This document shows positions 8,242 through 15,535 of a stretch of DNA of 64,000 nt, one piece after another. Each line of letters opens with the position of its first letter. Positions within the stretch are counted from its first letter, which is position 1. The stretch is taken from assembly GCF_015169395.1 (NCBI RefSeq), contig NZ_CP063458.1, positions 2,976,001-3,040,000 on the forward strand. Reading direction: 5' to 3'. The notes beneath the pieces are model-generated. The model was not told the DNA's origin and made no database searches. It saw nothing but the letters and a program-made list of their open reading frames with translations. The translations under genes were made by a program, and so were the position numbers. The stretch comes from Humisphaera borealis. GTDB taxonomy: Bacteria > Planctomycetota > Phycisphaerae > Tepidisphaerales > Tepidisphaeraceae.

Positions 8242-8363
8242 GTAGGGTCCGCCTTGGCGGACGCGAGGCCCCGTCGGTAGGGTCCGCCTTGGCGGACGCG
8301 AAGCCTCGTTCGCCGAGCCCGTCGCGTCCGCCAAAGACACGCGTCCGCCAAGGCGGACCCTAC
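8242..8363. repeat. Palindromic repeat cluster, GGGTCCGCC family
   Basis: Two direct copies of GTAGGGTCCGCCTTGGCGG (8242-8264 and 8277-8300) face a degenerate copy (about 8321-8339) and a full inverted copy (8340-8363). Each unit is itself a small palindrome (GTCCGCC-TT-GGCGGAC). The stop codon of the adjoining phosphoesterase gene (8360-8362) lies inside the last copy. Other loci of the family are at 36818, 52481, 52678 and 57199. Confidence 0.92.
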
Positions 8364-10024
8364 GCGAGTACCTCTTCGGCGAGCAGGCGGATCTCCTGCG
8401 ACACCGCCGGCTCGAACTGGTCGAGGTTGGACGCAAGGAACTCCCGCAGGCCAACGCCCGCGGTCGTGCGGACGGATTGCAGCTTTTCCAGGTCGCGAAT
8501 GAAGAGCGACTGTCGCACTTCGACGGGCTCCGATTCGACGTCGGGATGGAATACCTCGTCGAACGGCAGGTGCGGCACGGTGACGCGTCGATACGCCAGG
8601 CCCTCGGTGGAGACATCCACCCGCAGAACGCCGGGCACATGCTCGCGGGATGCGTCCGACCGCGCGATCCGGCAAAGGCTGCCGGGGTTCATCCAGCGGG
8701 TTCGGCCAGTCGCGACATCGTGCAATTCGCGGTGGATGTGCCCGTTGACGATCAGGTCCACCCCTTTGACCTCGCGGCAATCCATCCGGCCGGCCTCTTC
8801 GAATCCGGGGAAGCGCAAGTCGTGGTGCGTCGCCCAGAGAACGTACGACGGCTCGCCGGAACGTGCGGCGGTGGCGACGGCTTCGCGGTCGAACGTCCAG
8901 GGGATCTTTTGCCCCCAGCAGGTTCCGCCGATGAAAACGCGGCACCCGTTCATGACGCCGGTCCAGGGGTGTTCGGCCGACAGCAGCCGAAGCAGACCGG
9001 ACGCGACCAGGATCGAGACGGTGTCGTGCTCGCCGGGCGTGTTCTCCTTGCAGTCGTGGTTGCCGTAGATCGCCGGCGTTTGCGGGTCCAGAAGGTGGTG
9101 AAGTTCGACGAGCAGCCAGTTGGCGTTGTCGCGCGGGAAGTCGAACAGGTCGCCGAGCAGGACCGGGAGCAGGCGTTCGGCCTTGGCGTACTCGATCGCC
9201 CAGCGGAGCTTTTGCAGGATTGCCCGGGGGTAGTCATCCCGGCGGAAGCCGGGCACGCGGTGGGCGAGGTGAAGGTCACCGATGAAGAGCACGCCGGCCC
9301 AGGCGGAGACAGGGGCGCTCTGCGTAGGAGAGCCGGGAGCACGGGCGGGCACGTCTGCTAGTTGTGGTTCGGGTTCGATGAGTATTTCCGGCTCCGCCGC
9401 ACTGGCGGGCGAGGACACCGGCGCTGCCGACTGCGGTGGTGCAAACTCTGGCACATCGACTGCCGGGAGTTCCGCGAGCCGCACATCATCAATACTCGGA
9501 TCGCGCATCCGAACGCCGGCGTCTGAGGTACTCCGAAGACCCGGATTCTCGTGCTGCGATGTCGAAGCATCCGGGTCTTCGCGGGTACGCTCAGACAACG
9601 GCGTGGGCGTTTCGACGACCGTGGGTGCTGGTGGCGCGGGCGGAGCATCGATCGCGGGTGCCACTTCCCGTAGCGCGGGGGGCGTCAGCAGGTCTTCCAT
9701 CGACGGCAGTTGCAGTTCGGGCGGGAACTCGAAGTCGTCGAGCGGGTCTGGAAGGTCGATTGGGGCGCGTGAGCGCGGGTCGCCCCATGTGGTGTCGGAG
9801 GTCGGAGCGACAGCGGGTCGGGGTCGCCCGCCGTGGTTACGAGGAGGGATGTCCGCCAAATCGAGATCGTCGTTCTTGTGAGCGTGCCCGGCGTCGATTG
9901 ATCCGGGCACACTGCCGTGTGCGACTACGGGAGACTCGTCACGATCGTTTGCTTCGCGTGGCGCGAAAAGTTCTTCCGTGGGTTGTGATACCTGCGTCGA
10001 CTTCGAAACCTTACGTTTCGCCAT
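8360..10024 (-). CDS. Metallophosphoesterase, SbcD/Mre11-like, with long disordered N-terminus
   Basis: 554 residues. The last 310 form a calcineurin-like phosphoesterase with all metal motifs: FIGDLHLAH (DxH), LLGDLFDFP (GD), AIYGNHDCKE (GNHD), WATHHDLRFPG and LIVNGHIHREL (GHxH). Mre11/SbcD enzymes are Mn-dependent nucleases that act with Rad50/SbcC at DNA ends. The first 240 residues are low-complexity Pro/Ala/Asp-rich sequence with no fold, and contain a palindromic repeat insertion (9512-9603) encoding NPGLRSTSDAGV. The gene starts 14 bp before the stop of the upstream Rad50-like gene, so translation is probably coupled. No capping domain of SbcD is evident. The stop codon lies in a dispersed repeat. 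Confidence 0.85.
   Translation of the reverse strand: MAKRKVSKSTQVSQPTEELFAPREANDRDESPVVAHGSVPGSIDAGHAHKNDDLDLADIPPRNHGGRPRPAVAPTSDTTWGDPRSRAPIDLPDPLDDFEFPPELQLPSMEDLLTPPALREVAPAIDAPPAPPAPTVVETPTPLSERTREDPDASTSQHENPGLRSTSDAGVRMRDPSIDDVRLAELPAVDVPEFAPPQSAAPVSSPASAAEPEILIEPEPQLADVPARAPGSPTQSAPVSAWAGVLFIGDLHLAHRVPGFRRDDYPRAILQKLRWAIEYAKAERLLPVLLGDLFDFPRDNANWLLVELHHLLDPQTPAIYGNHDCKENTPGEHDTVSILVASGLLRLLSAEHPWTGVMNGCRVFIGGTCWGQKIPWTFDREAVATAARSGEPSYVLWATHHDLRFPGFEEAGRMDCREVKGVDLIVNGHIHRELHDVATGRTRWMNPGSLCRIARSDASREHVPGVLRVDVSTEGLAYRRVTVPHLPFDEVFHPDVESEPVEVRQSLFIRDLEKLQSVRTTAGVGLREFLASNLDQFEPAVSQEIRLLAEEVLA
9512..9603. repeat. Imperfect inverted repeat inside the phosphoesterase coding region
   Basis: The left arm 9512-9545 matches the 5440 element (GTCTGAGGTACTCCGAAGAC). 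The right arm 9568-9603 pairs with it but carries small insertions and changes. The reading frame stays open, adding about 30 residues to the disordered N-terminal region of the protein. Confidence 0.9.
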
Positions 10025-11345
10025 GGTCCAAGCCTCCGTGCATCACATGGCTGGCCGTCAATGGCCCGCCGCATGTCGGACACAGCGGGTGCTGCGTCAC
10101 GAACCGAACGATCTCCGCCTCGACCCCGGCCACGGCGTTCTCGGCCGCGACGAGGTCGGCTTCCGCGGCGTGCAACTGTGCCGCGGTCTTCCCCAAGTGT
10201 AGCAGCGTTGTCTCCAAAGGCGTCAAATCGGCAACGCTCGGAACATCCGCCAGCGGCTCGAGAACCGCAGCAATGTTCTGCGCAGCGGCCAGGCGGGTCT
10301 GTGCCTCCCGGATCGACCTGCCGAGCGATTCCAGCGGTTGAAGGTCCGCCAGCGCGGGGACCTCCGAAAGCCCCTCGAGTGCGCTCGCGGATGCCGACCA
10401 GCGCCGGACCTCGTCGCTCGAACGACCTATCGCCGCGACGACCGCTGCCAGAGGGGCGGGGTCCTGCTCTGCCGGCGGCGATTGCAGCGTTGCCAGCGCC
10501 TCGTGCTCCGCCTGCCGCAAAGAAAGGTCGTGCCGCCAGCGATCCATGTCGGCGATCGTCGCCGCCAGCGGCGCCGGGTCGGCTAGCGTCGGCGGCGGCT
10601 GAAGTTCGTTCGTCGCGGCCAGCTCGGCCGAGAGGCGTTGTGCCTGCCGCGAGAGCCGGTCGAGGCGGTCGATCCGGTCCTTCAGAATCTTGAATGCGCG
10701 ATCGGCCTCCAGGAGCGCCCGGTGATCGGCCTCGGCCTTCTGCACGCCGGGCGTGAGGTCTTCGAGCTTTTCCAGCGAGGCCAGTTTTCCGCCCAACCGG
10801 GCCAGGTCGGCCTCGATGGCCCGCTGCTCTGCCCGGCGACTGGTGACCTTCGACTTGTGCCGCCGCTGCATTTCCATCAGCCGTTCCGACTCGGCCGAAC
10901 TGGAAAAGAATGCCGCCAGGTCCGAATCGCTGTCGAGCAGGAAGATCGGCTCTTTCTGGGAGCCGAAGTGGACCTGAAACTTGCGTCCGCTCGGGGATTC
11001 GATCAGCGGCATCCGCAGCAGGGTGTGCAGGTCGTCCGGCAGTCCGTTACGGCCCCGGCCGACGCGGTGGATGTCGGTGCCGTCGATGGTGTAGCTGGTC
11101 GATCCCCCCTTGCGCTGCCAGACGATGGTGTGGCCGTCGTCGGTTTCGATGGTGACGCGGGCGGTTTTCTCGCCATGGCGGACCATGTAGTCGCTGGAGG
11201 TTTCGCCGCAGACGGACTGGATCGCCGAGAGGACCGCCGACTTGCCGCAGTTGTTGGGCCCGACCAATACCGTGAGCCCGGCCGCCGGCTCGATGACGGT
11301 GTGGGCGTGCGACATGTAGTTTTCGAGCGTGATTCGGCGGATCAT
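10011..11345 (-). CDS. SbcC/Rad50-like ATPase, N-terminal half only, ending just after a CxxC hook-like motif
   Basis: 444 residues from ATG 11345 (MIRRITLENYMSHAHTVI, a typical SMC/Rad50 start). It has Walker A GPNNCGKS (29-36), a Q-loop region (FQVHFGSQKEPIFLLD), then about 260 residues of coiled coil. The coil carries four spaced repeats of the form P-x-LAD-x-x-PL (for example VPALADLQPLESL and VPSVADLTPLETTL). It ends with HPLCPTCGGPLTASHVMHGG: CxxC at 422-425 and HxxH at 433-436, like a Rad50 zinc hook or a small zinc finger. In Rad50/SbcC the chain then returns through a second coil to the Walker B/signature lobe. Here it simply stops, and no such lobe is encoded nearby. It overlaps the phosphoesterase gene by 14 bp. 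Function at DNA ends is inferred. Confidence 0.85.
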   Translation of the reverse strand: MIRRITLENYMSHAHTVIEPAAGLTVLVGPNNCGKSAVLSAIQSVCGETSSDYMVRHGEKTARVTIETDDGHTIVWQRKGGSTSYTIDGTDIHRVGRGRNGLPDDLHTLLRMPLIESPSGRKFQVHFGSQKEPIFLLDSDSDLAAFFSSSAESERLMEMQRRHKSKVTSRRAEQRAIEADLARLGGKLASLEKLEDLTPGVQKAEADHRALLEADRAFKILKDRIDRLDRLSRQAQRLSAELAATNELQPPPTLADPAPLAATIADMDRWRHDLSLRQAEHEALATLQSPPAEQDPAPLAAVVAAIGRSSDEVRRWSASASALEGLSEVPALADLQPLESLGRSIREAQTRLAAAQNIAAVLEPLADVPSVADLTPLETTLLHLGKTAAQLHAAEADLVAAENAVAGVEAEIVRFVTQHPLCPTCGGPLTASHVMHGGLDHGET

Positions 11346-11499
11346 GGGCGGCGATCCTGGGTTCACGAAAACGGACACGGTCCGTCCACGCACCGAGTGT
11401 GCCTGCTACCGCGGGTGCGTCAAGCAACAGATGAGTATGCTGACAGGTACTCCCTGCACGCAGCAACGTGCCACATCGCAAGCTTTGAGATCGAACCTC

Positions 11500-12861
11500 A
11501 TGACGCACCCAACGCTCGACTACGCCTCGACAGCGGACGAAGTCCTGACCCGCCGAACGGTCAGCAAGGTGCTTTGGCGGCTCATCCCGCTGATGTGCTT
11601 CCTGTATTTGTTCAACTATCTCGATCGCGTCAACGTTTCGTTCGCCAAGCTGCAGATGAGCACGGACCTGAAGTTCAACGACGCGATCTACGGCCTTGGC
11701 GCGAGCATCTTCTTCATCGGGTATTTCATTTTCGAAGTGCCGAGCAACCTGATCATGGAGAAGGTCGGTGCCCGGCTCTGGATGGCCCGGATCATGGTGA
11801 CCTGGGGGCTGATTTCAGTCGCGATGATGTTCGTGAAGGAGCCTTGGCACTTTTACGGACTGCGCCTGCTTCTGGGCATCGCCGAAGCCGGGTTTTTCCC
11901 CGGCATGATTCTCTACATGACCTACTGGATTCCCGCCGAGCAGCGGGCCCGGGCGGCAGCACTGTTCCTGACGTCAACGGCGCTGTCCGGTGTCGTCGGC
12001 GGGCCACTGGCGGACGTGCTGATGCAGATCGACCACTTCGGCCTGCGCGGCTGGCAATGGCTGTTCCTGCTGGAAGGCATCCCTTCGGTCATTCTCGGCT
12101 TCGGAATTCTCTTCTTCCTGACCGACAGGCCCGAGCAGGCCCGCTGGCTTTCGGCGGATGAGAAGCGTGTTCTGCTCAACCGACTGGCCACGGATCACGC
12201 CGCGATGGGGCATACGAAGCACAGCCTGATGCACGCTGTCGGCGACCCGCGGGTCTGGATTCTGTGCCTGCTCTACGGCACGGTCATCTTCGGGTTTTAT
12301 GTGATCAACTATTGGACGCCTTCACTGATCAAGATCACCCTCGCACCCGGCAGCACGGCACCGATCGGGGCGTTGTCGGCGATCCCGTTCTTCGCGGCGG
12401 CGGTGACGATGTCGGTCGCCGGCTGGTGGGCCGATCACACGGGCAAACGAACGCTCACCATTGTCCTGTTCGCGCTAGGCGGCGCCTGCGGCTACGCGAT
12501 CGCCGCGATGGCGCATACCCCGATTACGATGATCGTCGGCCTGTCCATCGCCGCCGCCGGCATCTGGAGCACCCTCGGGCCGATCTGGGCGCTGCCCAGC
12601 CGCTTTCTCACAGGCACCGCCGCCGCCGCGGGCATCGGCATGATCAACTCGTTCGGCAACCTGATCGGCGGGTTCATCGGGCCGAACATGATGGGGCAGA
12701 TCAAGGAGCGCTACGGCAACTATGACATAGGACTGTGGGTTAGCGCCGCGGTTTCAGTACTGGCGGCGGTCGTCGCGGGACTGCTGGTGAAGGAACGTCA
12801 CGAGCCGGCGGTGTCAGTGCCATCGCACCCGATCCCGCCGCTAACCGACCCGCGGCCATGA
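11500..12861 (+). CDS. MFS transporter, anion:cation symporter (ACS) family
   Basis: 453 residues, twelve predicted membrane helices. The first helix ends FLYLFNYLDRVNVSFAK, the signature of the ACS/phthalate-permease family of organic-anion symporters. It is followed by GLGASIFFIGYFIFEVPSNLIMEKVGARLWMARIM (loop 2-3) and the second-half start VGDPRVWILCLLYG. Substrates in the family include hexuronates, glucarate, tartrate and phthalate; the sequence alone does not choose. The start at ATG 11500 gives the usual short cytoplasmic N-terminus (MTHPTLDYASTADEVLTRRT); a longer frame upstream has no family similarity. It is divergent from the Rad50-like gene. Confidence 0.9.
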   Translation: MTHPTLDYASTADEVLTRRTVSKVLWRLIPLMCFLYLFNYLDRVNVSFAKLQMSTDLKFNDAIYGLGASIFFIGYFIFEVPSNLIMEKVGARLWMARIMVTWGLISVAMMFVKEPWHFYGLRLLLGIAEAGFFPGMILYMTYWIPAEQRARAAALFLTSTALSGVVGGPLADVLMQIDHFGLRGWQWLFLLEGIPSVILGFGILFFLTDRPEQARWLSADEKRVLLNRLATDHAAMGHTKHSLMHAVGDPRVWILCLLYGTVIFGFYVINYWTPSLIKITLAPGSTAPIGALSAIPFFAAAVTMSVAGWWADHTGKRTLTIVLFALGGACGYAIAAMAHTPITMIVGLSIAAAGIWSTLGPIWALPSRFLTGTAAAAGIGMINSFGNLIGGFIGPNMMGQIKERYGNYDIGLWVSAAVSVLAAVVAGLLVKERHEPAVSVPSHPIPPLTDPRP

Positions 12862-12938
12862 CCGATTGGCGGTCGCTCCGCAGGTGCACGCTTTGGTGCA
12901 CATCAAATGGAATGACCCCTCGAAGACACAGGGCATGC

Positions 12939-13589
12939 TCATTCCAGTTCCACGCGCACCGGGTAAACAAGGTCTTTCAGCGACTGACCAACTTCCCCCT
13001 TCTGCCGCTTATTCAATACGAATGTGAAGCGTCCATCTTTCGTCTGCACGTCAAGCGGCGCGACAACGCCACCCTCGACCCGGTTGCCATCAGTCAGGGT
13101 CAGCGTGTACTGGAGTTCGCGAAGGGGATAGGTCTTGCCGCTGTAGATTTTCACGTCGCTGCCGCTTTCGCGAAATCGCCACTCCTTCTCGTCGCGCTCC
13201 CATAGCAGCGTGGCATCGACCGACGCGATCGATTCAAACGCGACGTCGTGATAGTCCTTGTCCTTCTCCACCCAGACGCGCAGGGGCTTGCCCTGCGTCG
13301 TGGCGATCTTGCCGCGGATCTTCTGACCGTTGGAAAGATGGATCACGCCGGGGCGAACACCGGCGTTCTTGCGGCCATCCGTGAAAGGGTTGGCGGGCCT
13401 GGTCGATGGCGGCTTCGAAGGCAGTGTCGTGGGCGTCCGCGCGAGGTCGGAGGCGCTTTCGAGCAGAAAGTCGAGGGCCGGATCTCCGGTGGAGCCGGCA
13501 GGCCGGGTAGCCGGCTGCGTCGAGGGCCTGGTCGCCGCAGCGCACGTGCACGCGATCAGGATCACGAAGATGAGCCGTCGATGGTGCAT
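12939..13589 (-). CDS. Exported hypothetical protein, possible lipoprotein
   Basis: 216 residues. The N-terminus MHHRRLIFVILIACTCAAA is a signal peptide, and LIAC could be a lipobox. A Thr/Pro/Ser-rich linker (residues 20-75) leads to a C-terminal beta-rich domain with VIHLSNGQKIRGKI, VWVEKDKDYHDVAFESIASVD and a second related segment LTLTDGNRVEGGVV. These two segments look like a duplicated small beta-barrel that may bind a ligand or the envelope. No named family is recognised. It faces the MFS gene tail to tail across 77 bases. Confidence 0.75.
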   Translation of the reverse strand: MHHRRLIFVILIACTCAAATRPSTQPATRPAGSTGDPALDFLLESASDLARTPTTLPSKPPSTRPANPFTDGRKNAGVRPGVIHLSNGQKIRGKIATTQGKPLRVWVEKDKDYHDVAFESIASVDATLLWERDEKEWRFRESGSDVKIYSGKTYPLRELQYTLTLTDGNRVEGGVVAPLDVQTKDGRFTFVLNKRQKGEVGQSLKDLVYPVRVELE

Positions 13590-13937
13590 GGTCGAGCCGC
13601 CGACGATCTTACTCCGCCTGGCGTACTGTGACGTAGTCGAGCAACCGCATGTGGAGTGATTGGCCGGACTACCGCCGTTGACCCGACCTTCGCGCTCGCC
13701 GGGACCCGCCGGACCCGCTTACTTCGTGCGCGGCTCTTTGGCTGCACTACCGAGTTCCGGAGTTCTCGATCGTTGTCGGCCAAATTCTTTACTTTTTTTC
13801 CCGATCTGGTATGACCAATCCACCGCGAGGGCTTATCTGCCCCTGCGGCTGAGCGGGAGGCCGCGTTCGCGCCCCGCCATCAGTTCACGCGTCCGGCTGC
13901 TGTCGTCGGTCGGGCCAATGCACATGGAGGTGCCCTC

Positions 13938-15449
13938 ATGGCCGCTCTTTCCCGGCGTTCCCTGTCGTCGATTTCCCGGCTTTCCCGCAGTGTCGCGTTT
14001 GCCGCGGCGGTGCTGGTCGTTCCGGCGTTCGGCCCTATCCTGAGCGTTTCCGCCCAGACGTCTACCGAAGCCGTCCAGCCTGACGTCGAGAACGGCAAGT
14101 TCCAGTTCGAAGGCGTTCTGACCCGCCCGGAATTCGTCCGGTCGCTCCCCGGCGACAACTTCTACCCGACCACCAAGCTGGACGCCGGTGCCAAGGTGAT
14201 CGTCGTCGGCTCCAAGAACAACTGGCTCAAGATTCTCCCGCCCGGCGGCAGCTTCTCGTACGTTCAGAAGGCGTTCGTGCAGGTGCATGGCGACGGCAAG
14301 CAGGGCAAGGCGACCTCGCAACTCATCGTGCGGGCCGGCAGTTCGCTGCAGCCGGTGATGTGGGTGACGCAGGCCAAGCTCGAAAAGGGTGAGCCGGTCG
14401 AGATCATCGGCGAGGAAGAGCAGTACTTTAAGATCAAGCCGCCGATCGGTGCTTACCTGTACGTTGCGACCGACGCAGTCAAGCCGGGACAGCAGGTCGT
14501 CGTCACGGCGACCGGCCAGGTGCAGCCAGTGGCGCCGGTCGCGATTGCCGAAGCCACGCCCGCGGCGGCACCAGAGAAGGCCGCCCCTGAGGCCGTTCCC
14601 GCCCCTGCCGCCCCGACACCTGAAACGCCGGCGGTCCTGATCCCCAAGTCGGAACAAGCCGTCGTGCCGCCGGATGCATCGGTGCCGGCCGCCCCCGCCA
14701 CCCGTCCAACGCTAACGGCCGATGCGGAGCCGAAGCTGATCGAGCCGGTGCCTGCCGAAGCCGTGCCGACCGAGCCGGCCCCGCGTCCGGTGAACCCGCT
14801 GGCCGCCGCCCGTCCGCTGTCGCCGGCCGAAGCGATTGCCAAGCTGCAGTCGCTCGAACAGGAGTTCACCGCTGCCAGCCAGCTCCCGTTGACCGAACAG
14901 CCGCTGGCGGAGCTGACGGCCGGCTACGAGCAGGTCGCCGGTGCCGACGGCACGACCGAGATGACCCGCCGCATCGCCGAGGCCCGTCTGCAAACGTTGA
15001 AGGTCCGATCCGAGTCCCGCGAACAGTTGCTGACCGTGCAGGCCTCCCGCAAAGACGCGGGTGGCAAGCTGCAGGCCCAGCAGGCCGAACAGGTCGAGAT
15101 TCGCGACCGGATCAGGCAGTCTGAGGTTCGGTCGTACACGGCCGTCGGGACGATTCGTCCCAGCAGCCTGCAGGTCGCCCGCACGCCGATCTTCCGTCTG
15201 ACCGACCCGCAAACCGGCCGCACGCTCGCTTACGTCTGGGCGACCGATACCAAGATCGCCGGCGGCGACGGGCAGTTCGTCGGAGTTCGCGGGGAGATCA
15301 AGACCGATCCCCGCTTTAACTTCAAGGTGATTACGCCGTCCTCGGTGGAGATCATCGACGCCCGCGGCCTGTACACCGCCTACGCCGCCGAGATCGCCCC
15401 GCCGAGCCTGCTCCCCAAGAGCACGGCGACGATCTCACCGGAACAGTAA
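13938..15449 (+). CDS. Exported protein with two SH3-like repeats and a Pro/Ala-rich linker
   Basis: 503 residues. A signal peptide (SISRLSRSVAFAAAVLVVPAFGPILSVSA) is followed by two bacterial SH3-like units: residues about 45-110 (FYPTTKLDAGAKVIVVGSKNNWLKILPP) and 112-180 (IVRAGSSLQPVMWVTQ then GEPVEIIGEEEQYFKIKPP). A 120-residue Ala/Pro/Glu linker leads to a helical segment and a C-terminal beta domain (TAVGTIRPSSLQVARTPIFRLTDPQTGRTLAYV). SH3b units usually contact peptidoglycan or its peptides, so a cell-envelope role is likely but not shown. A GGAGG lies eight bases before ATG 13938. A terminator-like hairpin follows at 15476. Confidence 0.8.
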   Translation: MAALSRRSLSSISRLSRSVAFAAAVLVVPAFGPILSVSAQTSTEAVQPDVENGKFQFEGVLTRPEFVRSLPGDNFYPTTKLDAGAKVIVVGSKNNWLKILPPGGSFSYVQKAFVQVHGDGKQGKATSQLIVRAGSSLQPVMWVTQAKLEKGEPVEIIGEEEQYFKIKPPIGAYLYVATDAVKPGQQVVVTATGQVQPVAPVAIAEATPAAAPEKAAPEAVPAPAAPTPETPAVLIPKSEQAVVPPDASVPAAPATRPTLTADAEPKLIEPVPAEAVPTEPAPRPVNPLAAARPLSPAEAIAKLQSLEQEFTAASQLPLTEQPLAELTAGYEQVAGADGTTEMTRRIAEARLQTLKVRSESREQLLTVQASRKDAGGKLQAQQAEQVEIRDRIRQSEVRSYTAVGTIRPSSLQVARTPIFRLTDPQTGRTLAYVWATDTKIAGGDGQFVGVRGEIKTDPRFNFKVITPSSVEIIDARGLYTAYAAEIAPPSLLPKSTATISPEQ

Positions 15450-15475
15450 TCGCACCGGACCAAAGTGAATCCATG

Positions 15476-15510
15476 ACAAGGGCAGGCGATCGGCTTGCCC
15501 TTGTCCTTTT
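15476..15510 (+). terminator. Rho-independent-like terminator
   Basis: ACAAGGGCA (15476-15484) pairs exactly with TGCCCTTGT (15496-15504) and is followed by CCTTTT. It lies 26 bases after the SH3-protein stop. It argues against the upstream in-frame ATG 15473 as the start of the next gene. Confidence 0.75.
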
Positions 15511-15535
15511 CACCGACGACGATTCGTCCGCGACG

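Noticed and set aside
8242-8363. CRISPR array
   Set aside because: The repeated units are few, face each other, and have no regular spacers; no cas gene is nearby.
10638-12161. Plus-strand open frame of about 500 codons across the Rad50-like and MFS genes
   Set aside because: It crosses two real genes with strong motifs in other frames and shows no domain of its own.
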